Below are positions 24,113 through 35,868 of a stretch of DNA of 64,000 nt, piece by piece. This stretch comes from Trichinella spiralis (taxonomy: Eukaryota; Nematoda; Enoplea; Trichinellida; Trichinellidae), in NCBI GenBank assembly GCA_000181795.3, contig CM012954.1:17084843-17148842 (forward strand), given 5' to 3'. Position 1 is the stretch's first letter. Each line of letters opens with the position of its first letter. A program made the position numbers and the translations under genes. Under the pieces are notes generated by a model. It was not told the DNA's origin. It made no database searches and saw only the letters and a program-made list of their open reading frames with translations.

Positions 24113-26627
24113 AAATTTAAAGATAAGTAGGTTCTATTAACTCTTGGATACTGTAAATACTATAAACATGAAATTAACAGGGAAAATAAATTAAAATATT
24201 AAGAAAAATAAATAAATAATTATTTATAATGTATTGATTAGCATAAAAAATGTATAAATTTAATTTATTCCATGAGCCCTTAATCGCATTATTTTCATAA
24301 ATGTTCGTTAATAATTTAACGATATATTTCGCATAATTTAATGCTTAATTGCTGTATTGTAATTTATAATTCAAATATTTGTAATTTTAAAAATTAATGA
24401 TTATTTTAAGTATGCAAAAAATGTTAAATCAAAAAGATGAAGAAGTTACAAAAATGTTTTACAGTATTTGACAAGTTGGTGCAATAATTAAATTTATAAA
24501 TAATTGGCAACTTACGCAAATCCAGACATGTTCAAATTGAAAATTTTTACATTTCATATAATATTAGGTTTGATTTTTCTTAGTTTAAGAATCTTTCAGA
24601 GTAACAAAAATTTCATTCCGCAAAAAATGTGATTCATGATTATTCTGTTTTCATTGAAATAATATTTTTGCTACATAGCCGAAGGTTATAAGTATAAAAA
24701 TGTTTTAACAACAAATGCATTTCAACTTGGAAAAAATTGTTGTAAAAAAATCGAAGTAAATATAAATATGAATTGTTCATATAATTCAAATTACTTTTAA
24801 ACAATTAGTCAAGCATAATTTTGAATGATTAGATAATGCTCAGGTGGTTGACGATATGGCAGTTCACAATTTAATTGCACAGTTCACTAATATCTTGATT
24901 AAAATTTGTTTGTGTAAATTTTATTAGGTGCCGTTGACAGTGTGTAATTTGCCTTGAGAGAACACTGATGAAATTAGATATTTGTGTTTTCATAAGAAAG
25001 TTGGGTAAAAAAGTATTTGAAAAAATCGTTGACAAAGAGCAAAATGTGCAAAGCGTAAAATTTGAAAAAAATATCGAAAAAGGAAAACAGAAGGGTTAAG
25101 CATGAAGATAATTAATAGGATACACAGCATGGAAAATCTTCTTTTGATAATACAATAATTTTCATATCTACGCATACCATTGATTAAAAATTACGAAATA
25201 GTATTAGTCAAAAGAAAAACAAATTTCAATTCGCAATTGAAATTTCAGTCAAAAGTTAAATAGATCTTCTCGAGCAATTATACTTAATTTTCATTTTCAA
25301 AAATTCGTAAACTCTCACTACAATGTTTTACGGTGAAAGAAAAATGAATTTTTATTGAATTAATTAATACATTGTAGTATTGTTTACGACGTAAAGTATA
25401 AACATTTAAATGAAATTTAATTGAAAAAGAAAAAATAATAATAAAGATAGAAACACAAAGAAAACGATGAAAAATGTAAAATCAATAAAAGTGAAATTTA
25501 TGGTAAAAAGACAACAAATAAAAATAATACCTTGTTGCAAAGTTTGATGAAACTTTATCATGTCACTGTAACAATATTTATTTAAGTTTTAAATGTCCGC
25601 TTTGGACCGATCGTTGTAACTAATTATGTATATAAATAAAGCACAATGTAAAATGAAGAATGTTTGTTTTTTGGGGGGAAAATAAAAATTTTTACAAAAT
25701 AAATATTACATTTTCAAAATTGATAAAGAAAAATATTTAAATTGATTGAATTGAATGATGAAAGCTAAAATTTAATTATATATATATGAAAATTATAAAT
25801 AACAGTGAGTCTGGGTGTGATTGTTTACCGGCTGGCTGTTGGAGCTCTCAGAAAAGCGATTTGTCAATTTCAACCTGAGCGTCAATGTTTCATTTTTCTT
25901 CAAGAAAGGTAGACAATCCACTTTTCGCGTTTGGCCAACTTCATCGAACAAATTGGTTTTTGTGAAACAAGTTTCCACTAGTGAAATTGAATATCACCAA
26001 TTCAGTTGAGGTTTTGGTCGAGAAGAAGCCGAATAAAAAGTTTCCATCTTATATTATATTTTATAATATGATTTATTTATTCATCATCATCATCATAATT
26101 TAATAATAATCATCATCTTCTTCTTCATATCCTTCAAATTTTGCTTTACCGTTGATTACGTAACAACGGCCAACACACACTGCACAATTTGCATCCAATC
26201 GATGGCATCGTTTCAAAATGTGCTCTCATTGTTGACAGCTGACATGGCTCACGTTAGCTTGAAACGAAACACGTTTATTTTGTCTTTTTTCAACGTCATG
26301 CTTTTCAATATTATTCCACAACGTGCATACACGATTTATGCCACTATACCGCTTTCTGTATCTCGTACACGTAATTATTATATTTATCCATTCTTTTTTT
26401 CTTGACAATTACAAATATTAGTCGACATGGGCTTTTCAGTATGCTTTAAACGTAAGAATGTAAAAAAGGTAATAATATTTAAAAATCAACGTTTCGTTTC
26501 TATCGTCGGTGCCAGGTGCGATTGGCAAATGTTTTACAGCCGAATCATAGCCAGGTTTTGTGTTGTTGTTACTTCTTTTATCTTGATTAAGCATAAAATG
26601 CCGTCGTCACTCTACAAACTCTGCTAT

Positions 26628-26629
<2 letters not shown>

Positions 26630-26666
<37 letters not shown>
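26630..26666. repeat. (CTG)n trinucleotide repeat
   Basis: About twelve uninterrupted CTG units. They lie within an open frame that would read poly-Cys, which is not credible as a protein, so it is treated as a non-coding microsatellite upstream of DNMT3. Confidence 0.9.
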
Positions 26667-26668
<2 letters not shown>

Positions 26669-26879
26669 GTGATGCTGTTTCACAATTCTGGCTTTTCTGG
26701 GGCTTTTCTAACGATTATGGCATGGCCAGATGAACCAGTTTCAATTATATTCGTTCTTGTTCAATTTTAATTTTTTGTCTCCGTCTGCTTGCTAGTTGCT
26801 GTTACAATGTATGAATACGGTGGCAGTTGGTTGTTTGCATAATTCTGACTCTCCGACAGCAGTGCTGCTTTGTTTCTCT

Positions 26880-27070
26880 TCACAGCTTTCTCTCTCCGGC
26901 TGCTATCGAACTAGCGCGTCAGCATGTTCCACAATTCTGCGGTTTAGAACAACACGACGCGTCCGGGCAAATACTTTTCGTCTAGACAAAGTCTGGAAGG
27001 CGGTCGATCGATCGCCGCGACGTACTGACAAAAAAGTATCCATCTGAGCTCTAGCTGGCTTGGTAAATCG
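26880..27070. promoter_or_regulatory. CpG-dense patch upstream of DNMT3
   Basis: CG dinucleotides are frequent here (for example CGACGCGTCCGGG and CGGTCGATCGATCGCCGCGACG) against a background where they are sparse. It lies about 0.5-0.65 kb before the DNMT3 start codon, so it is a candidate promoter or CpG-island-like element. That role is inferred from composition and position only. Confidence 0.4.
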
Positions 27071-27537
27071 ATGCCACCACACTTCAGCAAAGCGAGCTTT
27101 TCTCGCTTGGTGCTTGGCGTTTTCACATCCATCGTCATCAAACGCATCTCCTCTGCCTTTCGAACAGCTTTCAGTTTCATAGCAGACAGATCAGCAGCAG
27201 CAGCAGCAGCACAAGCACAAGCACGGCTTGTTGTTCTCTGCATGCCTGCTTTTTCAGTTCACTTCAACTGTTGAACTGACAATAACTCAAACCGCGATTC
27301 AAAGTGTTCACCGAAATTCCCTACCCTTCCCCTCCCCACCCCTCCCCTCCTTTCCCCTCCCCTTCATCCACCTCTTACCCCTAACATCTGACAATCGTAC
27401 ATTACTTGTGATTCGTGTGAATCTTTCAAATTCTATTCTCAATCTGACTGATATTCAATGCTTATTATTATTACTATTGTAGCTGCCAGTTTGAACTGTC
27501 AGGTAGGGTTGGCCGAATCGACGAGGCGTTGCAAAGT

Positions 27538-30500
27538 ATGGACAAACAGAACGGATCGTCAAAAAAATCTCAGAAAGACTTCAACAATTCGAACAAGCGT
27601 AACAGCAGAATCGGGGTCTGCACCGATCCGAACTGTACGCTGGTAAGTTGACTTGTTTTTTGTTGTTGATTTTTTGAAACTGTATTTTACAGTATCAATT
27701 AAATGATAATTAAGTTTTTTTCTTCCTTTATTCATTGAATTGATTCTATTGTCCATTTCAAGATTCAAAATTAAATCAAATCGAGAATTAAAAAAATATA
27801 TGAAAAAAACCACTCTCAAATAGTTATTACAGACTTGTAAAAATCAAACGTAGCCGAGAATAGTTGCATTGATAAAAATTATTGGTTTGTAAAGTTTTAC
27901 CATGTCAAGGATAAAGTTGTTTCGTTTTCAACTGTGTAAAAATATTGTATTAGCATTTTTACGGCTATGACAAAAATAGTTGTTGGCCAGTTTTCTCTCT
28001 GCTGAAGCTGAAAGTTTGTTCTCGTTTCCAATAGCAATCATTTTATTGATGAAAAGAAACGTCGACAACGAAATCGACTACCGACAACAATCATCACATA
28101 AAGCAAATTCAAATTATTTAGGTTAGCAACAATCACAGTGTAATGTTCTGCTGGTGTTGTTGTTATTTTTTAAATATACTTTTAATTTTAAAACTAAAAT
28201 CGATATTTCTAAAAGTAGTTCTAAAAGATGAATTGATTTATTTTAATACATATATATTTCATTTCCTTCCATTTCGACCACGAATTGATGTCGCCCAATA
28301 ACGTTTATTTATGAACGTCTTTCTCATCTATCATTCACATTCGGAAATTGCCACAGCCATGATCAAATATTGTGATATCATTGAAACCTAGTTATGAGGC
28401 AGTTCAGCTGGCGTTGAATATTTAAACTCGAGGCAAATTTTTAAAAATTTTATTTATTCAAATTGCACAGAGTAAAAATATTCCCTTCCCCCCCCCTTTC
28501 AAACAGCATTTCCAAAGCATCTGCTTCAACAACAACGTCATTAATGCAATGGAAATTAGCATCCCGCCTTTGATGTTTTTATTTTACAACACCTATCAAT
28601 CTGCCATTACATCCGTTTTATTGTAACAAATTTATGCCTATCAGTTGCATCTTATTCTTCTGTTTTAACGAAATTTTATTCCAATCTAAATTTGCTACTC
28701 TAGTCAGCTGTTTTAAAAAAATTCATTTTTGAACAAGCCAAACAAAATGTGCAAATCAATATATCACAATAAGCAACAATTTTTTATCATTTGTCTTGAA
28801 ATTAATAATTACCGTGCAATAATTGAACTATTTCACGTGTTTGCATGCTGAATAATTTGTTAACTCCATTCAAAATGAGATTCTGCACAATATTCTATTC
28901 AACTAATATTCTATTCATGTTGAAAAAGTACCTCTTCGGCTCTTAGCTAGTGTGTGAATATAAATTTGTGAATAACGTTCAGCTTCAGTTGGTGAACATC
29001 ATTTGTTAACTGAATAATCTATTTTGAATAATTGTTTTGAAGAATCTCAAAATTGATTGCAGCTGCAAAGAATTTTACCAGATACATCTCATGTCTTATT
29101 TGAATATTCAACAAATAAATCTTGATGAAATATATAATCCATTGTGTTTGGCGCAGTACGAACGTTATTTGTTAGTATTTCTTTTTATTCTTCGATGAAT
29201 ATTTCAATATTACCAATTGAAACTGCACATGTTTTCTTCAGCAGCTTTATTTTCAAACTCATTTATTTAAATTTAATCTAACGGCTGCAATAAACTTAAA
29301 ATTTACAATGATAAATGAATGCATTCATCGGTATTTGGATTTTTTGTTTAAACGACGCGCATTTATCCGATTGTAATCTACCCCAATTCAGCAGATATTT
29401 GTCGAAATGAAAAAAACAAATTGTTGTTTTCTTACACGCGGATGATTTTTCAAAGGGAAAAAGCAAATATTCTCAGCCAAGCAAAGCGAAATCGTCGTTT
29501 TTTTTGCACTTCTCATTTTATATTTTAAGAACTGAAATCATTAAAAAATTAAAATAATCTGTTTTTCAAGAAAATCGGTGACATTGTTTGGGCACGTTTA
29601 ACAACGAGATCGGTTTGGTGGCCCGGCGTTGTTGTCGACCCTCGAACATGTGGATATGATTTGAACGAATCCGTCTGGGTGTACTGGATAGGTGATCAAC
29701 GCATATCGGATGTTCGTTTTACATCATGCATATTTTTATTATATTGTCCAATTTATTCCGTTTTGTTCAACTCAGGTTCTACCAGAGAACACTGTATCGA
29801 TAATGGACAATTTTGAAGGTCGTTATCGAATTCGTGGTTCGGCCAACTATCACAAATCGGTTGAAGAAGCGTTGAAGGTAAATTGAATTGTAAAAATTAT
29901 TTGTTCAATCAATTTATTTACGTTATTACTGTTGTAGCTGTTTTTCGAACAAAACGGCATCCCGCTTCCAACGAATGTCGTCACTGCCGCCTTGAATGGC
30001 TTTACAGGAAAACTTCGTGAGGATATTCATTATGCACTGCGCAGAAGTAACTAATTATTAATTATTATAATTAGACTGATTAATCTTTTTTTTCTCCACT
30101 TTTCCTCAACTTGACACTAGTTGAACTGCTTTCACATTCAGATACTCATAAGATTTTGCCAATTCATATCCGTCAACGTCTGAGCGAAATCAACTCTCAG
30201 GTATCTTTGGAATCAGCGCAAATGAAAACTCTCAACCATCAACTGCCATCAGAATATTCAACCAACTCACCAACTGCTACTACAACCTCTTCATTTTCTG
30301 AGGATTTCCTGAAGAGATGTAAAAATTGGCAAATTGTTCATGAAGCAATTGTTGTATGATCTTTTGGTTGTTTTTTCTTTTACTTTCTGCAGATGTAAGT
30401 GATTCAGTCTCCAAATACAACTGCCTTCTTTGTTCATCAGGGAATCATCTTCTCTTGGACCACCCGTATTTTGATGGAAAAATCTGCGAAATTTGTCTGG

Positions 30501-33500
30501 TACAGATCTGCTTGTTTCTTTGCTGTATTTTCCTGTTTTCTAAGCTATAAATTCTCAAATTCGTGATTTTCTCTTTAAGACCGGCTATAAGGAAGGATAT
30601 CACGTTGTCGATGATGATGGAAAAAAGGTTTGCATCTTATCTTATCTGACCTGATCTGATTTGGATAAAATATTACAATATTTTTGCATAAATTCAACCT
30701 GTTGTTAGGAAGTGTGCACACTTTGCGGACACACTGGCTCGTTGATTGTATGCGACTGTGCAGACTGTCCAAAGTTGGTTTCAATTGAAAAAATCTTTTC
30801 TTAATTACTTCATCTTGATCTTTTTTTACCCCAGTGTCTTCTGTTCAGCATGCATTGGAGAATTTGGCGGTAAAGACCTGTTGGATAAAGTAAAACCGAT
30901 TTGGAAAGAATAAGTTGTGTTTGCCTTCTGATCACTATATACCGCTTTTAGATTATTGAAAAGGACCCCTGGTATTGCTTCATTTGTGCTATGGAAAAGC
31001 TGGGTCCGTTGAATCCTCAATCTGATTGGAAAAAACGACTCTCTTCATTATTCAACAATGAAAATGTTCGAGATGTAAGATCAGGCCCATTGTCAAGGAA
31101 GGAGGGAGGGAGGGAGGGAGGGAGGGAGGGAGGGAGGGGGAGTTCAAGGAGTGACTCTAGTTCACTCTAAACTAAAATATTTTGTTCACTTGCTATCGCT
31201 AAAGTTACGCTACTTATATTTATTCTGCACGTGTTAATTTCATTAAATCTGTTTATTTTTGTTAAATTTCAGCAATGATTTATTAAACAACGCAGCTGTG
31301 CAAAGAGCATACACTTATTATTTAAACATACACATTACACCCATACTAAAATATACACACATATAATACATATACATATGTATGTTTGCATGCGTGTGTG
31401 TGTGGATGTATGTATGTATGTGTGTATGTATGTAGAGCAAGCTAGAGGTTCAACAAATGAACATAAAAAAACATACTGCATAATTTTCCATGAAATGGGA
31501 ATAATAATGCATGGTTACCGATTTTTATCAGAAATTGCAAAAGAAGCTTATATGTGTTGCAACTTCAATTCATATTTATAAATACATACTTTTTTTTGTA
31601 ATTCTTACAATAATCGTACAGAAAGCAAAATGAAAATAATTATTCTGGAAATATATAACTGAAGAAAAAAATTTTCTTCAGAAGTTAACAAAGTTGCATC
31701 TGTGTGAAAGAAAAATGTAACTCTTCACTGAGGGATTGTTTAAAGTAGATGTTTAAAGTGTGCCTGAATTCGTACTAAGTTGTTCCATTTTCTAGGATAT
31801 CGATTTGACATTATTTCCCAATGAAAAGCAGCCAATCCGCGTATTATCATTATTTGATGGAATAGCTACAGGTATTTTTGTGTGAAAATAATATTTTGTG
31901 ATATGAACTGATAATCTGATTTCAGAATAATCTGTTTATTGCTTGTTGAATCACACTTTACAAAAAAAATACTGACATAATGTACCCATGAATATTGACT
32001 AGTTTTATTGCTTTGACAGGAAAAATTGCACTGGATGAACTTGGCATTAATATAGAAATTTACTACTCGTGTGAAATCGATCAAGAAGCGTTGCTAGTTA
32101 CCAAAGTGAATCATGAAAACCAAATAGTTTACTTGGGCGACGTTCGAGGAATTACTCGTGAAAAAGTATAATTAAAGAATTTCAATCGTATTCTCTACGT
32201 TTTGAATTTATTTGTTATTTTTATTTTTAATAACAATTCTCCTACTGAAGAAATAATGATTAAGGCTAGTTTCGAAGTTTCTTTCACATCATAGTGAAAG
32301 ATAAATCTCAATTAATTGAATTTCTCTATTACTTTTAAATTTAAAGGTTAAACATTATGTTTGAAAAAAAATAACTATTGCAGTTAGAAGAAATAAGCCC
32401 TATTGATCTACTGATCGGCGGCTCCCCATGCAACGACGTTAGCATTGCTAATCCAAAACGACGTGGATTATATGGTTACAATAAGCAAACAATTCAACTG
32501 GATTTTGTTTCAACCATGCGATATTTCAGATCCTGAAGGAACAGGAATTCTATTCTTCGAATATTTCCGCATTTTACAAAATTTACTCTGCATCAATTCA
32601 AAATTGAATCGCAACTTATTTTGGCTTTTCGAAAATGTAGCCAGCATGCGGGACTGTTACAAAACAGTTATTGACCGTTTTCTCGGAGTAAGTTACAAAA
32701 GTAATGCATTTGAAAAAATGTCACTCACGTACATTTTGCACATGACTTTATACAGAGACCACCCGCTTTGTATGATTCCCGTTTCTTTTCCGCACAGAAT
32801 CGAGCACGCTACTTTTGGGGAAATATCCCAGGAATGTACAGGTAATAATTATTCTTCAAATTTTCAAAATAAATTCATAATTCTGCTAATGCTTCTTTGA
32901 AACAGGACTGACTTTATCGTAGAAGAAGACAAAGCGCCAGTTTTAGATGATATCCTAACACCCAACTGCGGTCGAAAGTCTAAAGTATTTAACTCAGGGA
33001 TGATGAGGCTATGTTTGAGTGGAGCATTCAAAATATGAGGGAGCCATTACTATGACTATTACTAATGAAGCTTTTTCATTTTCTCATTATCAATCAAGTA
33101 ATTAGCAAATTAGCAGGCACAGTTATAGGCTGTATAACTTCATTATAACTTCTTCATTAGAGGAAAAGACAGTGAGGAGACTATTGTAAAACACTAATTC
33201 TGTAATCCCACACAAATGAAACACAACAGGTTTTATCTATTTGAAAGTTAACTTACAGTTATTCATAAATATGAATTGCTTAGATTTGATTTTACAGATG
33301 TCCAAAGTACGCACTATTACTACTCGAACAAACAGTTTAAAACAAGGTCGAACATTTTCTTTGTGTCCAATTGAAATGGACGGTCGTCCGGATACATTAT
33401 GGATTACAGAAATAGAAAAGTAAAGAATAATGCCAATAAATTTAAATTCCCCAACATACCTATTTATGCAGGCTTTTTGGTTTACCGTCGCATTATACCG

Positions 33501-33619
33501 ATGTTGGAGGTCTTCCGCCGGCGAAACGACAAAAACTGATCGGTCAAGGTTGGACCGTTTCAGTGGTAAAACATATTTTGCGACCGTTGCAGCAGCTGTT
33601 CGAACGCACCAACGCTTAG
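27538..33619 (+). CDS. DNMT3: De novo DNA (cytosine-5) methyltransferase 3
   Basis: The enzyme transfers methyl groups from S-adenosylmethionine to cytosine in unmethylated DNA. Eighteen exons give 652 residues in one frame: 27538-27642, 29571-29711, 29776-29877, 29938-30046, 30121-30318, 30393-30499, 30580-30627, 30709-30773, 30835-30889, 30952-31074, 31796-31871, 32020-32165, 32384-32474, 32530-32687, 32756-32841, 32906-32984, 33298-33419 and 33472-33619. A PWWP domain (SVWWP at 49-53) reads methylated H3K36. A Cys-rich ADD domain from about 229 to 325 reads unmodified H3K4. Catalytic motifs are FDGIATG (371-377), SPCND with nucleophile C441, FENV with E490, RARYFWG (524-530) and [10 protein letters not shown]. 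All are intact, so the enzyme should be active. Exon 1 is assigned by matching phase across a 1.9-kb intron and is the least certain part. Confidence 0.97.
27643..29570 (+). other. Large first intron of DNMT3
   Basis: GT-AG intron of about 1.9 kb between the short first coding exon and the PWWP exon. It is AT-rich with a C-rich run near 28485-28497; no internal gene is seen. Confidence 0.6.
31099..31140 (+). repeat. (GGGA)n G-rich microsatellite in DNMT3 intron 10
   Basis: About ten GGGA/GGAG units begin 25 bases after the donor of the exon ending at 31074. The transcribed strand would carry consecutive GGG runs, which can form G-quadruplexes. Confidence 0.9.
31373..31436 (+). repeat. (TATG)/(TG) repeat in DNMT3 intron 10
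   Basis: Interspersed ATG-TATG and TGTG units in the same 720-base intron as the GGGA tract; it has no coding role. Confidence 0.85.
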
Positions 33620-34560
33620 AATTAATTGTTCATGCAGATACAAAATTTTGCAGATCTTCAAATGACAATATGCCAATTCTAGCATGCAGTGCTTAAAGAA
33701 AAAAATCAAGCCAAAAGCAAAAAACAAAACCAAAAACATTTGCATTACTCCATTAACTCATGTATCTATTGATCACCTCATCACTGCGTATTTATTATCT
33801 CACCCACGTACTACTACTGCCCATGTATTATGCCTGCCTATCATTTGCTTATTGGTTCCCACTAATAATCATTGCCGTCTTCAAACATTATCATTGCCTC
33901 TACGAATGTCTCGTTCGGTATTAATTTGTTTAATGTTTGTTTATTTGTTTCTAATGTCTACCTTTTAATCTGTTTGCCGTTGCAATTTCTGCCGAAAAAT
34001 TTCAGTTAGAAAAATACATCTCGTTCACGCTACAACTGACTGTGGCTGATAACTAGCCAATATTTTATACACATCAGTATGGTTTTCTTTTTTGTATCTT
34101 GTGAAAACTCATGTTTTCTGACTTACCACAGTTACCGGTTGTTTTTATTTAAAAATAACGTGACTAATCAACTGCTATCAGAAGTTCAAATTACTTCATT
34201 TCTAACTTTCGGCCACTGCTGAATTTCTACCTTATTTTTAATTATGCTTAAATTACAGCGTGTAAGTCTAATTGTGATTCTTGCTTTTGATGATTATCAA
34301 TGCTGTCGTAAATCGAATATTAAACCTTTCGATGGAATTTCAAATATTCTCAGCTGTTCAACACTTGCTAACTGTTTTTTTGATGAATATAAAAAGCTCT
34401 ACGAACGCGATTTGAATCTCATTCGAAACTGTTGCTATACTATCACTTTTTCAAAATCAATTCACACAATGGCTTAACCAAGAAAATTCCTAAATGGAAA
34501 ATTCTTTTAATATATCTAATATTAATAAATAAATATTACAACGTTTTAAAAGAAACCATT
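33620..34560. other. DNMT3 3' flank
   Basis: Presumed DNMT3 3' untranslated and intergenic sequence. A frame at 34244-34477 precedes the hAT fossil and could be part of it, but I see no motif to confirm that. Confidence 0.4.
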
Positions 34561-34999
34561 GTGATCATTTAGATGCGCTAAACAAAGACTTCCAAGAAAG
34601 ATTTCAACATGTTCTCAATATGAAGATTCCAAATTGGGTGACAGACCCATTTTTGAGCAATGATGAAACAAAAATGAAACTACAATAGGAATTTATTGAA
34701 TTACAAACTAACGAAGAGTTAAAGCTCACGTTTAAAAACGGATATCATTCTTTCTGGTTGCAGGATAAAACTGCAGACATCTATTCTGGTTTATGGGCAG
34801 TGGTAAAAAAGTTCCTACCTGCTTTTCCATCGTCAAATGTAGTGGAACGTGGCTTTAGTGTGGTGATTGATCATGAAACGAAAAACAGGGACCGACTGCA
34901 AATCGCAAAAAGGGGCGGTTAAGACTGTTTCTTACTCACATAGAGTCCAATGTAGCCAGATTAGTCACAACGCACCAGGCCCAGCCTTCACATTAATCA
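34561..34999 (+). pseudogene. hAT-type transposase C-terminal fossil
   Basis: The translated remnant resembles the C-terminal part of hAT-derived proteins of the SCAND3/ZBED/GTF2IRD2 group, including the dimerisation region. Segments seen are NKDFQERFQ, then FLPAFPSSNVVERGFSV, then NRDRLQIAKRGG, and after a frameshift RLFLTHIESNVARL. An in-frame TAG at about 34687-34689 and the frameshift near 34918 show that it is dead. The catalytic region upstream is not recognisable and no terminal repeats were found. Confidence 0.8.
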
Positions 35000-35059
35000 T
35001 TTTCTCGACATATAATTTTTTTTGCATGAACACTATATTGACATATATTTGAATAAATA

Positions 35060-35868
35060 GTACAATTTAAAATGCGTCGTTTTTTGGCATCGATTTATAG
35101 AAGCGTCGATGAAATATATGCCTTCCAAGGGGCGATTGTCTGAAAAAGTTTGGGAAGCACTGAACTAATTCAACTAAACCAACAAAGCCAATAATGAACT
35201 TGAATGTCAAAATACTGTAGTGAATCACGCCTATTAATAACTTTCTCGTGCAGAAAAATCACTACCATGGTATTTATAGTAAACTTAAAGAACGTATAGG
35301 TAACAAGATTTTTTAAAATGTGAAAATTATTTTCCCCTGCAACTAAAACCTTAAATGGAAAAAGTAATAAATCAACATGGCCTGTAAATATAAAAAAACC
35401 ATGGGCTGGAAAAACAAAACTTTGCATGCCTGAAAAATTAACTGCTTAAACAGCTGATTTCACTATTCTTATTTATTACATTTAGATTCATTCGTTTCAA
35501 CATTAAACCTTTCTTAACAGAAAATAAGTTGAAAAAAGCAACGAAAAAACTTGAACATTCATTTGTGAGCTATCTTTTGAATTTTTACATTTCAAAAACC
35601 AGCAGTAAATGGTTTCTGATTGCAATTTCCTTTATTGCATTTTGATGTGGTGAAATTTTATAATATATGATTTCAAAACAAATTGTGTTGCCGGTAGTTA
35701 TTTCCATCAATGAACAATTCATTAATGCAAAAGCATGCACTCTCCCTGAAATATCATATAACATATATTACTATTTATTTTACCGTTATACCATATGTTC
35801 TGTTTCAGTTATATTTATTTCGTCTATGGAATAAATATTCTACGTTGAAATCTACACAACCTTACAAC
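35060..35868. promoter_or_regulatory. Upstream region of SLC35B4
   Basis: AT-rich, no gene seen. It should contain the SLC35B4 promoter. An in-frame ATG at 35710 would extend SLC35B4 by 53 residues; the later ATG is preferred. Confidence 0.4.

Larger units (their letters stand above)
24113..27537. other. Intergenic region between CNBP and DNMT3
   Basis: About 2.3 kb of very AT-rich sequence without genes is followed from about 25.8 kb by more balanced sequence, which probably holds the DNMT3 promoter and leader. It includes a CTG repeat, a CpG-dense patch near 26880-27070, a CAG-rich tract near 27190-27225 and a pyrimidine tract near 27315-27365. Open frames on both strands from 26.2 to 27.5 kb have no recognisable motif and largely follow these simple repeats. 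Confidence 0.5.

Noticed and set aside
26427-26672. Plus-strand frame ending in poly-Cys.
   Set aside because: The poly-Cys comes from the CTG microsatellite and the rest shows no domain.
26944-27243. Minus-strand frame of 99 codons opposite the DNMT3 upstream region.
   Set aside because: Contains poly-Ala from a CAG-type repeat, no recognisable domain and no matching exons; better explained by the locally higher GC.
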